Assembly (NCBI RefSeq): GCF_014190875.1
Contig: NZ_JACHVS010000002.1
Location: 806,001-870,000 of the forward strand
Source of the DNA: Paeniglutamicibacter cryotolerans
Lineage (GTDB): Bacteria > Actinomycetota > Actinomycetes > Actinomycetales > Micrococcaceae
Direction: 5' to 3'
Length of the DNA stretch: 64,000 bases
The notes under the pieces were generated by a model. The model made no database searches, had not been told where the DNA came from, and was given only the letters and a program-made list of their open reading frames with translations. This document shows positions 9,429 to 18,535 of this stretch, in pieces. How positions within the stretch are numbered: position 1 is the stretch's first letter; each line of letters opens with the position of its first letter. The position numbers and the translations under genes are program-made.

Positions 9429-9671
9429 ATGATGGAAAACAAAATCGGCGCCACCACCTTCAGCACGGACACGGCGGGGCGATTCGAGTACCTGGTGTTG
9501 ACGGTGCATCCGGGCGAATCGATTGCCGACGCCCGACGCCGGGTGGTTGAGCACGCCGAATACGGTAAATGGGAATTGACCTGCACCCGAATCTATGTCG
9601 GCGGCTTGCGCAGGTATTGGATGCGCCGACGCGTCATGCGGGTTAAGGGCACATTGAACGTGATCGCCTGA
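9429..9671 (+). CDS. DUF5703-like small protein
   Basis: An 80-residue basic protein. The middle reads FEYLVLTVHPGESIADARR, followed by EHAEYGKWELTCTRIYVGG and an Arg-rich turn RRYWMRRRVMRV. This resembles DUF5703, an actinobacterial family of unknown function. Two adjacent ATG codons (9429, 9432) could be the start. It is divergent from the small acidic gene and converges with the acyl-CoA dehydrogenase gene, 58 bases away. Confidence 0.65.
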   Translation: MMENKIGATTFSTDTAGRFEYLVLTVHPGESIADARRRVVEHAEYGKWELTCTRIYVGGLRRYWMRRRVMRVKGTLNVIA

Positions 9672-9728
9672 TTCCCCGGATCGGTGGGCGGCGTCGCCCA
9701 CGGATCGGCATCCACGCGTCCCGGCGAT

Positions 9729-10883
9729 TCAGTCGGCGACGGGGCCCAGCAGCCAGCCAGCGACGGTGGAATGCGCCGATTCGGCATCCGATGGGTGGTA
9801 GAGGCTGGCCAACACGTCGCGATAGAGCCGTTCGAGCTCGCTGCCACGGAAGTATTGCCCACCCCCGGAGACCTTCAATGCCGTGTCGATGCTCGAGCGT
9901 GCCGCCTCCCCCGCCTTCGTGCGCAGGGTCACCAGCCGCGGGAACCATGACGCCCCGTGGTCGGCCAGCTCGTCCAGGTCCCGGGTGGTGATGCGCAGCA
10001 GGGCATCCAGGGACAGCAGCTCCATCCCCGCAGCAGCGACCTGGCGCCGGATATCCGGGTCCCGGTCCAGCGACCGGCCGCCGGACTTCATCGAGGTGCG
10101 CCGCGCCGGGATCGATGCCGCGAGCTGAACGCCGCGTTCGGCCAGCCCCACGTACACGGAGGCGGTGAGTGAGAGGAACGCGGCGAAAATGCCGAAGACT
10201 AGCGGGTCGGCGTTGGGCCCCACGGGCAGGAAACTGTGCATCGATGCGGCAGGGACGCGGGCGTCGGCCAGGATCGTGCTGTGCGACTGGGTGGCCCGCA
10301 TGCCCAGCGTGTTCCAGTTGTCCGCCGTGCTCACACCGTCCGTGCCGCGGCTCAGGAAGCCGTGGACCAGCAGGGCAGCGTCCCCGGTTCCGGCCTTGCC
10401 GAAAACGCCCAGCCGCGTCCACGCCGGTGCGAGCGAGGTGAAGATCTTGGTACCGGTAAAGGAGTAGGAGCCGTCGTCGGCGCGGACGGCGATGGTCCGC
10501 GAGTCGAAGAGGACCTGGTCGTTCCCGCCCTCGGACACGCCGAAGGCCATGACCTCCCCTGCCTGGACCCAGTCCAGCACCATGTCCAGCCGCTTGTCTC
10601 CGCGCGCCGACAGCAGCCGGGCAACGCCCGTCCAGACCAGGTGCATGTTCACCGCCAACGCGGTGGCCGGAGCGTAGGAGCCCAGCAGTCGCTGGGCCGC
10701 CGTCATGGCCTCCATGCCCCAGTCGGCGCCGCCTCGGTCTACCGGCAGCATGGCCTTGAGGTAGCCGGTGGCCCGCAGCTCCTCGAAATCCTCGGCACAG
10801 AACGCGTTCTCGGCATCGTATCCGGGGGCCCGTTCCCTGAAGCGTTCGAGCATGGCGGTGGGTAGCAAGGCTTGGAGATCCAT
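9729..10883 (-). CDS. Acyl-CoA dehydrogenase family protein
   Basis: A 384-residue flavoprotein of the acyl-CoA dehydrogenase fold. An N-terminal helical domain (FRERAPGYDAENAFCAEDFEELRATGYLKAMLPV region) precedes a middle beta domain with SFTGTKIFTSLAP and a C-terminal helical domain ending in KVSGGGQYFRGSELERLYRDV. The usual catalytic Glu region (YEGT) is not obvious; the end resembles the hydroxylase/DszC-like subgroup, which uses FMNH2 or acts on other substrates. The reaction is therefore uncertain. It lies 58 bases after the M20 hydrolase gene on the same strand. Confidence 0.75.
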   Translation of the reverse strand: MDLQALLPTAMLERFRERAPGYDAENAFCAEDFEELRATGYLKAMLPVDRGGADWGMEAMTAAQRLLGSYAPATALAVNMHLVWTGVARLLSARGDKRLDMVLDWVQAGEVMAFGVSEGGNDQVLFDSRTIAVRADDGSYSFTGTKIFTSLAPAWTRLGVFGKAGTGDAALLVHGFLSRGTDGVSTADNWNTLGMRATQSHSTILADARVPAASMHSFLPVGPNADPLVFGIFAAFLSLTASVYVGLAERGVQLAASIPARRTSMKSGGRSLDRDPDIRRQVAAAGMELLSLDALLRITTRDLDELADHGASWFPRLVTLRTKAGEAARSSIDTALKVSGGGQYFRGSELERLYRDVLASLYHPSDAESAHSTVAGWLLGPVAD

Positions 10884-10940
10884 GGGGGCGCGGCTTTCGG
10901 TGGTGGAGCGGAATCGGTGGTGCCGACGGCGGGCGTTCGG

Positions 10941-12269
10941 TCAGTACGTGGTGAGCAGGCGGTGCAGGACCCTGGTGCCGAACTTCAGCGAGTCGACCGG
11001 GACGCGTTCGTCCACGCCGTGGAACATGCCGGTGAAATCCATGTCCTCGGGCAAGCGCAGCGGGGCGAAGCCGTAGCCGGTGATGCCCAGCCGGGAGAGG
11101 GACTTGTTGTCCGTTCCGCCGGAAAGCATGTAGGGAAGCACCACGGCACCCGGGTCCTCGACCTGCAATGCGTTGACCATGTTGTCGACGAGGTTCCCGG
11201 CAAACGGGACCTCGAGCGCCACATCCTGGTGCGTCATGGTGAGGTCGATGCCGGCACCGGCCAGTTCCTGGAGCTTAGCGAGCACCTCCTCCATTTGGCC
11301 CGGCAGGACGCGGGCATCGATCAGTGCCTCGGCACCGCCGGGGATCACGTTGTGCTTGTAGCCGGCCTTCAGCAGCGTCGGGTTGGAGGTGTTCTGCAGC
11401 GTGGCCCCCACAAAGCGGGCGACGTTTCCCAGCTCGTCGAGCAGCTTGCCCGGGTCGTCCTCGGTGAACTCGACGCCGGTCAGCTCCGAGACCCCTTCGA
11501 GGAAGGCGCGGGTGGTCTTGGTGTAGGAAATCGGCCACTGGTGCCCGCCGATGCGCGAAACGGCCCCGGCCAGCCGGGTCACCGCGTTGTCGTCGTTGAT
11601 CTGCGAGCCGTGCCCCGCACGTCCGGAGGCGGCAAGCTTGAGCCACGCCATGCCCTTCTCGGCCGTCTGCAGCAGGTAGGCTCGCTTCCCGCCGATGTTC
11701 GCCGAGAAACCGCCGACCTCACTGATGGCTTCGGTGGCGCCTTCGAAGAGCTCGGGGTGGTTGTCCACCAGCCAGGAGGCACCGTAGGTTCCGCCGGCTT
11801 CCTCATCGGCGAACATGCCGATGATGATGTCGCGCCGCGGCGCGGTGCCTTCGGCCTGCATCTGCCGCATGACGGCCAGGACCATCGCGTCCATGTCCTT
11901 CATGTCCACGGCTCCGCGGCCCCAGATCATGCCGTCCTTGACTTCGGCGGCGAACGGGTCGACCGACCAGTCTTCCTTCAGCGCCGGGACGACATCCAGA
12001 TGTCCGTGCACGATCAGCGCGGGAAGCGAGCTGTCGGTGCCTTTCATGCGCGTCACGACGCTGGTGCGCCCCGGCGAGGATTCGAAGAGCTGCGGTTCGA
12101 GGCCGGCCTCGGCCATCAGCCCGGCTGTGTATTCGGCGGCCTCGCGTTCGCCCGGCCCCTGGTTATCCCCGAAGTTCGATGTGTCGAAGCGGATCAGCGT
12201 GCGGCAGATCTCCTCGACCTGGTCCACTGCCTTCACCGGGTTAACCTGGGTGTTTTCCTGCTGGGACAT
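10941..12269 (-). CDS. M20/M25/M40 metallo-hydrolase (dipeptidase/deacylase type)
   Basis: A 442-residue zinc-dependent hydrolase of the DapE/ArgE/CPG2 type. Metal and catalytic motifs are complete: HGHLDVVP (first His and catalytic Asp), WGRGAVDMKDMD (bridging Asp) and ADEEAGGTYG (general-base Glu); a dimerisation domain lies around residues 190-310. ATG 12269 has AAAGG eight bases upstream; an in-frame GTG at 12278 would add three residues. The substrate cannot be read from sequence; actinobacterial relatives are mostly annotated as dipeptidases. Confidence 0.9.
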   Translation of the reverse strand: MSQQENTQVNPVKAVDQVEEICRTLIRFDTSNFGDNQGPGEREAAEYTAGLMAEAGLEPQLFESSPGRTSVVTRMKGTDSSLPALIVHGHLDVVPALKEDWSVDPFAAEVKDGMIWGRGAVDMKDMDAMVLAVMRQMQAEGTAPRRDIIIGMFADEEAGGTYGASWLVDNHPELFEGATEAISEVGGFSANIGGKRAYLLQTAEKGMAWLKLAASGRAGHGSQINDDNAVTRLAGAVSRIGGHQWPISYTKTTRAFLEGVSELTGVEFTEDDPGKLLDELGNVARFVGATLQNTSNPTLLKAGYKHNVIPGGAEALIDARVLPGQMEEVLAKLQELAGAGIDLTMTHQDVALEVPFAGNLVDNMVNALQVEDPGAVVLPYMLSGGTDNKSLSRLGITGYGFAPLRLPEDMDFTGMFHGVDERVPVDSLKFGTRVLHRLLTTY

Positions 12270-12383
12270 CGTTTTCACCTTTCGGGGCGGGGTATTGTCC
12301 CCAGCCTAGTTCTTCACGCGGTGTTTCTCACCGACGCGGCGGCGCAGAACGTCACCTGCCGCAGCGGGGCGGGTTCGGCATCC

Positions 12384-13022
12384 TCAGCATGTGAAGCGCT
12401 CCGGCAGAGACCCGGCCGAGGCCGGATCCAACACCCAGTCCTGGGCCGAAGCCCCCTGGGCGCACTGGCCCGGATCCGGGCAGAAGGCGAAGGCTCCGGC
12501 GCGCAGGAAGCCACCGAGCTCGCCGGTGCTCAACGGGTGCGCCCCGACCAGGCCGGCCACCACAAGCGCCGTGTCCTGGTCGAGGCCCACCTCCATGCAG
12601 GCCGCGGCCACCGCTTTGGCAATCGGCAGCGGCGCATCGGCCCGCGGCATGGACCCGGCACCGTCCCAGAGCATGGTGCAGTATCCGTGCCCGAGGTTGG
12701 CCGCCGGGTTGGTCTCGGCGATTTCGGCCACCAGCGACGAGAACACCGAGGACGGATCGCAGACCACTTCATCGAGCGCTCGGGCGCCGGGGCGGGGTGC
12801 CTTGGCTGGGGCCCGGAGGACAGGTGCCAGTGCGGGGCGCTTGGATTTGGCCGGTGCTGCCACGGCAGGCTTCGAGTGGCTCTCCAAGCCGTCGAACAGG
12901 CCCCCGGCTCCCCCACCGGGATGTCCGGCACTCAGCGATGGAAGCAGGTGTTCGCGGCCGATGTCCGATTCGGGGCGGTGTTTCCTGTCGCAGTCAAAAC
13001 ACCAGTACATTTCCATCGCCAT
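12384..13022 (-). CDS. Cys-rich-ended protein of unknown function
   Basis: A 212-residue protein not assigned to a family. It begins with a CxxC knuckle (MYWCFDCDRKH), continues through an Ala/Pro/Lys-rich linker (about residues 45-85), then a helical domain (about 85-200) with LGHGYCTMLWDGAGSM and further cysteines near the end (FAFCPDPGQC, ERFTC). This looks like a small metal-binding domain tethered to a folded domain. AAGGAG nine bases before ATG 13022 fixes the start; an upstream in-frame start at 13058 has no such site. It is a single gene on the strand of its neighbours mshA and M20. Confidence 0.6.
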   Translation of the reverse strand: MAMEMYWCFDCDRKHRPESDIGREHLLPSLSAGHPGGGAGGLFDGLESHSKPAVAAPAKSKRPALAPVLRAPAKAPRPGARALDEVVCDPSSVFSSLVAEIAETNPAANLGHGYCTMLWDGAGSMPRADAPLPIAKAVAAACMEVGLDQDTALVVAGLVGAHPLSTGELGGFLRAGAFAFCPDPGQCAQGASAQDWVLDPASAGSLPERFTC

Positions 13023-13140
13023 CGCGTGCGGCTCCTTCTTGCTTGCGTTGAAGGGCACCCCTCGCGCGTGCCCGGTCCCTTGCGCTCAACAGTATCGGTG
13101 GGCGGTCCGAACCAGGCCGAATGAAACGGCTGCGCGCGAC

Positions 13141-14343
13141 TCAGTGGCCGCAGTCCATGGCCAGATCATACGAGACGGCGGCCGCAGCGGCCGTGTTTTC
13201 CCAACTAAAGTCCCGGGCGTGCAGCGCCGCTTGGCGGCCGAGTCGTTGGCGGGCTTCCGGTTCCTCGGCGAGGTCGATCATGGCCGCCGCCCAGTCTTCG
13301 GGCTCAAGTCCGGGAACCAGTACCCCGCTGTAGCCCTCCTTGACGGCATAAGGCAGTCCGCCCACCCGGTGCGCCAGCACCGGGGTCCCACAGGCCTGGG
13401 CCTCGATGGCCACCAGTCCGAAGGATTCGCTGTAGGAAGGCACCGCCACGAGATCCGCGTCCCGGAAAGCGTGGGCCAGCTGGGGGGCCGGCAACGGGAG
13501 CCCGAAGCGCACCAGATGCCCCACGCCCTCCTGCTCAACCAGGCATTGCAGGTTCAGTTCCTTGCTACCCGAGCGGGCCCCCAGAATGGTGAGCTTCACG
13601 TCCAGCTCGGGGCGCTGGCGGTGCAGGAGGGCCAGAGCGCGGACCAGGATCTGCGGTCCCTTGAGTTTCTGGATGCGACCGGCGAACACGACGCGCATGC
13701 GGCCCGGGACCCCCGGTGGCACCGGACGATCGCCGGGGTGGAAGACCGAGAGGTCGACTCCGGGAGGGACCACGTCGACACGGGTAGCGTCGGCACCGTA
13801 GTAGCCGACCAACTCCTCGGCCTCCGCGCTGGTGTTCGCCGTCAACCGGTTGGCGCGATGGGCGAGGTCCTGTTCGGCCAGGATGCGGCGCGGCGGTTCC
13901 TCGGCATCAGGCTGGAGCAACTTCTTGACCTTGCCCATGGTGTGCATCGTATGGACCAGCGGGATGCCCCAGCGTTCGGCCAGTTCGAGCCCGACGACGC
14001 CTGACATCCAGTAGTGGCTGTGGATCACCTCGTAGCCGGGGTTGCTGCCGACGGCCCGGGCGAAATCGCCCAGGTGGTCGGCGAGGGCCTCCTTGCTGAT
14101 GGGTCCTGGCTTTCCTGCGGGAATCGGGATCACCCGGACTCCCCCGCCCAGGGTGACCGATGGCTGTCCGGGCTCGCCGCGGGTATAGATGTCGACGCTC
14201 GATCCGCGCTGCGCCAGGGAATGCGCCAGCTGGCGCACATACACGTTCATTCCGCCGGCATCGCCGATGCCGGGCTGGTCCAAGGGTGAGGTGTGCAGGC
14301 AGAGCATGGCAATGCGCGAGCCCTTGCCCTGTTCGGTGGTCAT
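13141..14343 (-). CDS. mshA: Mycothiol glycosyltransferase MshA
   Basis: A 400-residue GT4 (GT-B fold) enzyme that transfers GlcNAc from UDP-GlcNAc to inositol-3-phosphate, the first step of mycothiol synthesis. The MshA opening is HTSPLDQPGIGDAGGMNVYV, with the acceptor loop GDAGGMNVY near residue 23. The donor site holds RIQKLKGP (about residue 225) and the E-x7-E segment ESFGLVAIE. AAGGA upstream supports ATG 14343; longer frames upstream lack a ribosome site. It is somewhat shorter than many homologues, mostly at the ends. Confidence 0.93.
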   Translation of the reverse strand: MTTEQGKGSRIAMLCLHTSPLDQPGIGDAGGMNVYVRQLAHSLAQRGSSVDIYTRGEPGQPSVTLGGGVRVIPIPAGKPGPISKEALADHLGDFARAVGSNPGYEVIHSHYWMSGVVGLELAERWGIPLVHTMHTMGKVKKLLQPDAEEPPRRILAEQDLAHRANRLTANTSAEAEELVGYYGADATRVDVVPPGVDLSVFHPGDRPVPPGVPGRMRVVFAGRIQKLKGPQILVRALALLHRQRPELDVKLTILGARSGSKELNLQCLVEQEGVGHLVRFGLPLPAPQLAHAFRDADLVAVPSYSESFGLVAIEAQACGTPVLAHRVGGLPYAVKEGYSGVLVPGLEPEDWAAAMIDLAEEPEARQRLGRQAALHARDFSWENTAAAAAVSYDLAMDCGH

Positions 14344-14695
14344 GTGGATCCTTGCGTTGCCGTGGTCTTGCGTTCGGGTGCAGGGACTTTTCCTCCGCAC
14401 CGGACACTGGAATCAAGTTTAGGTCCGCCGGGCCTGGACGACGCATGGTTACACGGGCAGTCACCTGCCTCCCTTGCTTACCCGTGCAACCCGAGTACCG
14501 AGGTTCCACCAAAAACTCATCGGAGACATGCGTAGACCCGGCACACGTCGCGCACAGGAATATGGGCATACCGGAACTGCGGCATGTGAATACCGTGTCC
14601 GTCGCGATGAATCCGTCGGCGTGGTCCACCACAGGATTAAACAACTTCTGGGCGTAGGTGGAGGATGGCCTCGAGCCGGTGGTTATGCTGGGTCA
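14344..14695. other. Divergent intergenic region of mshA and the phosphatase gene
   Basis: 352 bases with no gene I can support. It must hold promoters for mshA (minus) and the MSMEG_4193-like gene (plus). I see no convincing palindrome. A GGAGG at 14660-14664 is too far from ATG 14696 to serve as its ribosome site. Confidence 0.4.
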
Positions 14696-15403
14696 ATGGC
14701 AACAGTTATCCTCGTGCGGCACGGCCGCACCACAGCCAATGCCACCGGACTGCTGGCCGGTCGGGCAGCTGGCATCAACCTGGACCAGGTCGGGCTTGAC
14801 CAGGCTGCCCTGACCGGAGGCCGGCTCGCTGCCGTGCCCTTAGTCGCAGTGGTGTCCAGCCCGCTGGAGCGTTGCCGGCAGACCGCCCAGTTCATCCTCG
14901 ATCGCCAGCCCGGCGCCCCGGACGAACTGGTCGATCCGGATCTCACCGAGTGCGACTACGGTAACTGGCAGAGCCGCACGCTCGCTGATCTCGCGACCGA
15001 GGATTTGTGGTCGGTGGTCCAGTCCCAGCCCTCCGCCGTCAGCTTTCCGGGAGGTGAGTCCCTGGCCGCGATGCAGGCCCGGTCGGTGGCAGCTATTCGA
15101 CGCCACGATGCAGCCTTCGAAGCAGAGCACGGGCCGGGGGCCGTGTGGGTGGCGGTGACTCATGGTGACGTCATTAAGTCGATCCTCGCCGACGCGCTGG
15201 GTATGCACCTTGACCTGTTCCAGCGCATCAATGTGAGCCCAGCCTCCGTATCGATCGTGCGCTACGGCACTCATCGGCCGACCGTCTACGCGACCAATAC
15301 CGACGCCGGGGATCTATCGTGGCTCTCGAACAACATCCACTCCGGCGATGCGCCTGTGGGCGGCGGGGCCGGACAACAGGCACCACGCATCCCGGGAGCC
15401 TAA
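14696..15403 (+). CDS. MSMEG_4193-type histidine phosphatase/phosphomutase
   Basis: A 235-residue member of the histidine phosphatase superfamily. The catalytic LVRHGRTTAN (His9) lies at the N-terminus, SSPLERCRQTA follows near residue 55, an acidic ECDYGNW near 87, and the second His is in VTHGDVIKS near 157. This fits the MSMEG_4193 group, annotated as probable phosphomutase but of unproven substrate. It is first of three tightly spaced plus-strand genes, 9 bases before DUF3090. In many actinobacteria these three lie beside mshC; here they lie beside mshA. Confidence 0.88.
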   Translation: MATVILVRHGRTTANATGLLAGRAAGINLDQVGLDQAALTGGRLAAVPLVAVVSSPLERCRQTAQFILDRQPGAPDELVDPDLTECDYGNWQSRTLADLATEDLWSVVQSQPSAVSFPGGESLAAMQARSVAAIRRHDAAFEAEHGPGAVWVAVTHGDVIKSILADALGMHLDLFQRINVSPASVSIVRYGTHRPTVYATNTDAGDLSWLSNNIHSGDAPVGGGAGQQAPRIPGA

Positions 15404-15412
15404 GATATTCAT

Positions 15413-15967
15413 ATGCCTACACGTGTTCATGAGTTCATCTGGCCCGATCGGGTCGTCGTTGGCACCCTTGGCCTTCCAGGGGCGCGAACGTTTTACCTGC
15501 AGGTGCACGCAGGCAAGCAGATCCTCAGCATTGCCCTGGAAAAGCAGCAATCGGCTCTGCTCGCCGAGAAGATCGACGAAATCCTCGACCAGCTCGGCGT
15601 CCTCGAGGGAAACCCCTTCAGCGTTCCCACGAGCACTCCTGTTGAACTCGTCGATAATGAGCCGCTCGAGCCCGTTCAGGAGCAGTTTCGGGCCGGCGCC
15701 ATGGGCTTGGGGTGGGACCCAACGACGGCGCAGGTCGTCATAGAGGCCTACCCGATCACCGAGGTTGAAGCCGAGGATGAAGAGGAACCGGTTGACGGGA
15801 TCGATCCTGAAGCGACAGAAATGCTGCTGGTGCGCATGCCGGTCGGTTCCGCCCGGGCCTTCGCCCAGCGCACCCGTGAGGTCGTGGGCGCCGGACGTCC
15901 GATCTGCCCGCTCTGTGGTTACCCCATAGACTCCGACGGGCACACCTGCACCGTCCCCGAGGCCTGA
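15413..15967 (+). CDS. DUF3090 protein with C-terminal zinc ribbon
   Basis: A 184-residue protein of the actinobacterial DUF3090 family, function unknown. The body (residues 1-150) is a mixed alpha/beta domain beginning THEFIWPDRV-like (here VHEFIWPDRV) with FYLQVHAGKQ. The tail has CPLCGYPIDSDGHTC, a likely zinc knuckle that could bind a partner. Its stop overlaps the next start (TGATG at 15965-15969), so translation is coupled to the kinase-like gene, suggesting a complex or a single pathway. Confidence 0.88.
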   Translation: MPTRVHEFIWPDRVVVGTLGLPGARTFYLQVHAGKQILSIALEKQQSALLAEKIDEILDQLGVLEGNPFSVPTSTPVELVDNEPLEPVQEQFRAGAMGLGWDPTTAQVVIEAYPITEVEAEDEEEPVDGIDPEATEMLLVRMPVGSARAFAQRTREVVGAGRPICPLCGYPIDSDGHTCTVPEA

Positions 15968-16734
15968 TGCCAGCGCCGGACCTCGTGAGCGCCGAGCTGT
16001 TGCTCACTGGCCGCCTCACGACAGCCTCAAACGCTACCTTTCTGGGCAGCATCGGTGAGGTGGTGGTCGTCTATAAGCCGATAGCAGGTGAAAATCCGTT
16101 GTGGGATTTTCCCCACGGCACCCTGGCTCACCGGGAGCTGGCCGCATACCTGGTCTCGCAGGCCCTGGGCTGGAACGTCGTGCCGCACACCTGGCTACGC
16201 GATGGTCCGCAGGGTGAGGGAATGGTGCAGCTCTGGCAGCAGCAGGACCCGGCCCAGAATGCCGTGGACTTGGTCGCGATGGACGAGGTGCCGGAGACGG
16301 GATGGAAGCACGTGCTCGAGGGTCAAGATGAGAACGGGCTGGTCGTCGCCCTCATCCACGAGGACTCGGTCGCGCTGCGGCACATGGCCGTGTTCGACGT
16401 GCTCGCCAACAATGCCGACCGCAAGGGCAACCACGTTCTGGCCATGAGTGACGGGCACCGGTACGGGGTGGATCACGGTCTCACCTTTCACGCTGAGAAC
16501 AAGCTGCGCACGGTGTTGTGGGGGTGGTTGGGAGAGGCTTTGAGTGCAGGGGAACTCGAGGGCATCGATCGCGTCAGCGACGGACTGCACGGTCAGCTGG
16601 GTAGAGACCTCGCGGACTTGCTCAGCGTCGAAGAAATCGCTTCGCTCAGTGCGCGTTGCTCCCGGTTGCGCTTGGCTCGGCGGTTTCCGGCTCCCAACGG
16701 TGAGATGCCCGCGGTGCCCTGGCCGTTGTTCTGA
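15967..16734 (+). CDS. SCO1664-family PI3/4-kinase-like protein
   Basis: A 255-residue protein of the SCO1664 family. It shows kinase-like features: VVVYKP (candidate ATP-binding Lys near residue 38), REL (helix-C-like Glu near 57), NNADRKGNH (catalytic-loop Asp and Asn near 155) and GVDHGLTF (metal-binding Asp near 168). This pattern matches HipA and PI3/4-kinase folds, so it is probably catalytically able, but no substrate is known. It is the third gene of the coupled trio. The name comes from the Streptomyces homologue. Confidence 0.85.
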   Translation: MPAPDLVSAELLLTGRLTTASNATFLGSIGEVVVVYKPIAGENPLWDFPHGTLAHRELAAYLVSQALGWNVVPHTWLRDGPQGEGMVQLWQQQDPAQNAVDLVAMDEVPETGWKHVLEGQDENGLVVALIHEDSVALRHMAVFDVLANNADRKGNHVLAMSDGHRYGVDHGLTFHAENKLRTVLWGWLGEALSAGELEGIDRVSDGLHGQLGRDLADLLSVEEIASLSARCSRLRLARRFPAPNGEMPAVPWPLF

Positions 16735-17068
16735 GGCAATGACGGTGACGGGCGTGAGCGGCGTTCACACGTTGGCGGCTGGGATCCCAGGGGATCTGCG
16801 GAGCCCGTTCCCGAGTGCAATCTTGGCTGACATGAACACGCTCATGGACTGCGTCCCGTTGAGTCCGCCGCACAATGCGGAAGAATCGCACGCACAGAGA
16901 CTCTCGAGGCAGCATGAGGCGGCACCGTGTCTGACCCAGGCCATGCCACGCCGGGCATGGCATGGCAGACTCAAATCACCGGCATTTGGGGACATGAACG
17001 ACAGCCACCACACGTCCTGATTGAAAGACAACGAGACGATGAGCTCCGTCATCGAATAATCCCGGGTT
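16735..17068. other. 334 bases without a gene
   Basis: A 7-bp hairpin, CCATGCC (16941-16947) with GGCATGG (16954-16960), may be a weak terminator for the trio. No supported coding frame is seen. Confidence 0.4.
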
Positions 17069-18290
17069 GTGGCAAATCGTCTGGAGTCACTCAATATAGA
17101 CCTCCAGCAGAACCCTGGACTCTCCTTTGGCGAACATCGCACCGCCGGTATCGTGGCCGATCGGCTCGACGCCTTCGGGCTGGAAGTCCTCAGCGGGGTG
17201 GGCCGCACAGGGGTGGTGGGGATCCTCCACAATGGCGATGGGCCCGTGGTGATGCTACGTTCCGGCATGGATGCACTGCCCGTGTTGGAGGACGTGGCTC
17301 TGGACTATGCCAGCACGGCCCGCGGCGCTGACCCGGACGGCAACGAGGTTCACCTCCTGCACGCCTGCGGCCACGACGCAGACGTCAGCTGAGTGCCGTG
17401 TGGAACTGCTCAAACAGAACGCCGCAGACTGGAGGAGCAGGGGCGCGGCCGTGTTCCAACCGGCCGAGGAACGCGCAGCAAGGGACAGGGCCATCGTCGC
17501 CGACGGTCTCTTTGAGCGGGCTCCCAAACCATCCGTGGCGCGTGGCCGACACGTCGCACCACTGCCGGCCGGCATGCTTGGACGGCGTTCCGGTGCCGCA
17601 TTTGCCGGAGCCGACCAGCTGACCATCACCATGCACGGGCGCGGAGGAGACCACGGCTCCCGGCTGGAAACCCCTGTGGATCCCGTGGTCATGGCGGTGG
17701 CCGCCGTGAGGCGCTTGCAGACAGTAATCGCGCGGGAAGTTGCCGACGGCGACAGCGCAGTCCTGACCGCGGGGCAGGTCCAGGCCGGCAGCAAGCACAA
17801 CGTCATTCCCAACGATGCCGTCCTAGGATTATCCGTGCGTAGCTCCATCGTGGAGGTGCACGAACGGGTGATGTCGGGCATCGAACGTATCGTCAACGCC
17901 GAGGCTGCCGCGTCGGTTGCGGAGCGAGAGCCTGAAATCGTGCTGCAGGACTCCCTTCCCGTGCTGGTGAACGACACTGCTGCAACCTCCCACACGCGTG
18001 CGGCATTCGATGCAGGGCTCACCGGACAGGCTGTGATGGACCCGGGTGCAGTGACAGGCAGCGATGACGTGGGCATTATTTCGGATGCCGCAGGCGTTCC
18101 GCTGTGCTTTTGGCTGCTCGGCGACACAGAGCCTGCCGAGTTTGCTGCCGCGTCGGCGGCCGGCACGGTCGACCGAGGCATCCCTTCCAACCATTCTCCA
18201 CACTTCGCCCCACTGATCAGCCCCACTCTGGAGGCGGGCATTGCCGTCTTGGTGGTGGCCGCGCGGGAAAGGCTCGACGAAGCCACCTAG
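17069..18290 (+). pseudogene. M20D amidohydrolase, frameshifted
   Basis: This gene matches M20D peptidase/amidohydrolases (hippurate or N-acyl-amino-acid hydrolase type). The first frame (GTG 17069 to stop 17392) gives residues 1-107 with LHACGHDAD, part of the metal site. The rest continues in another frame from about 17385 with VFQPAEE, RSGAAFAGAD, HGRGGDHGSR and QAGSKHNVIP, to a stop at 18290. The join near 17385 needs a one-base shift. The metal-site HACGHDAH is altered, and two segments read unlike the family, so decay rather than sequencing error is likely, but a read error cannot be excluded. Confidence 0.8.
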
Positions 18291-18535
18291 GGTTACCGGT
18301 TACATCAGCAATGCCTTGAGGCGGTGCTTGCCGTTTTCTGCCACCCCATGGACCGGTCTGTTAACTGCTATCAGGATCGATGCTGATTCTTCTGGGCGTG
18401 ATCCATCATTTTCCTGCCCGATGGGTTTCCAGGTTGCTGGCACTACGGTGTTTCCGATGAAGCCGACCGCGCCGGATATCAAAAGTCATTTGCATGGCAG
18501 AATTCCAGGGGTCGTGGCAGCACCCCTGATGATGT

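Noticed and set aside
9438..9671. Long minus-strand reading across the DUF5703-like gene
   Set aside because: It lacks a ribosome site and family motifs, while the plus-strand frame matches DUF5703.
10872..13124. A 750-codon open frame on the plus strand
   Set aside because: It is antisense to the M20 hydrolase and the Cys-rich protein, with atypical composition and no homology; GC-rich DNA gives such frames by chance.
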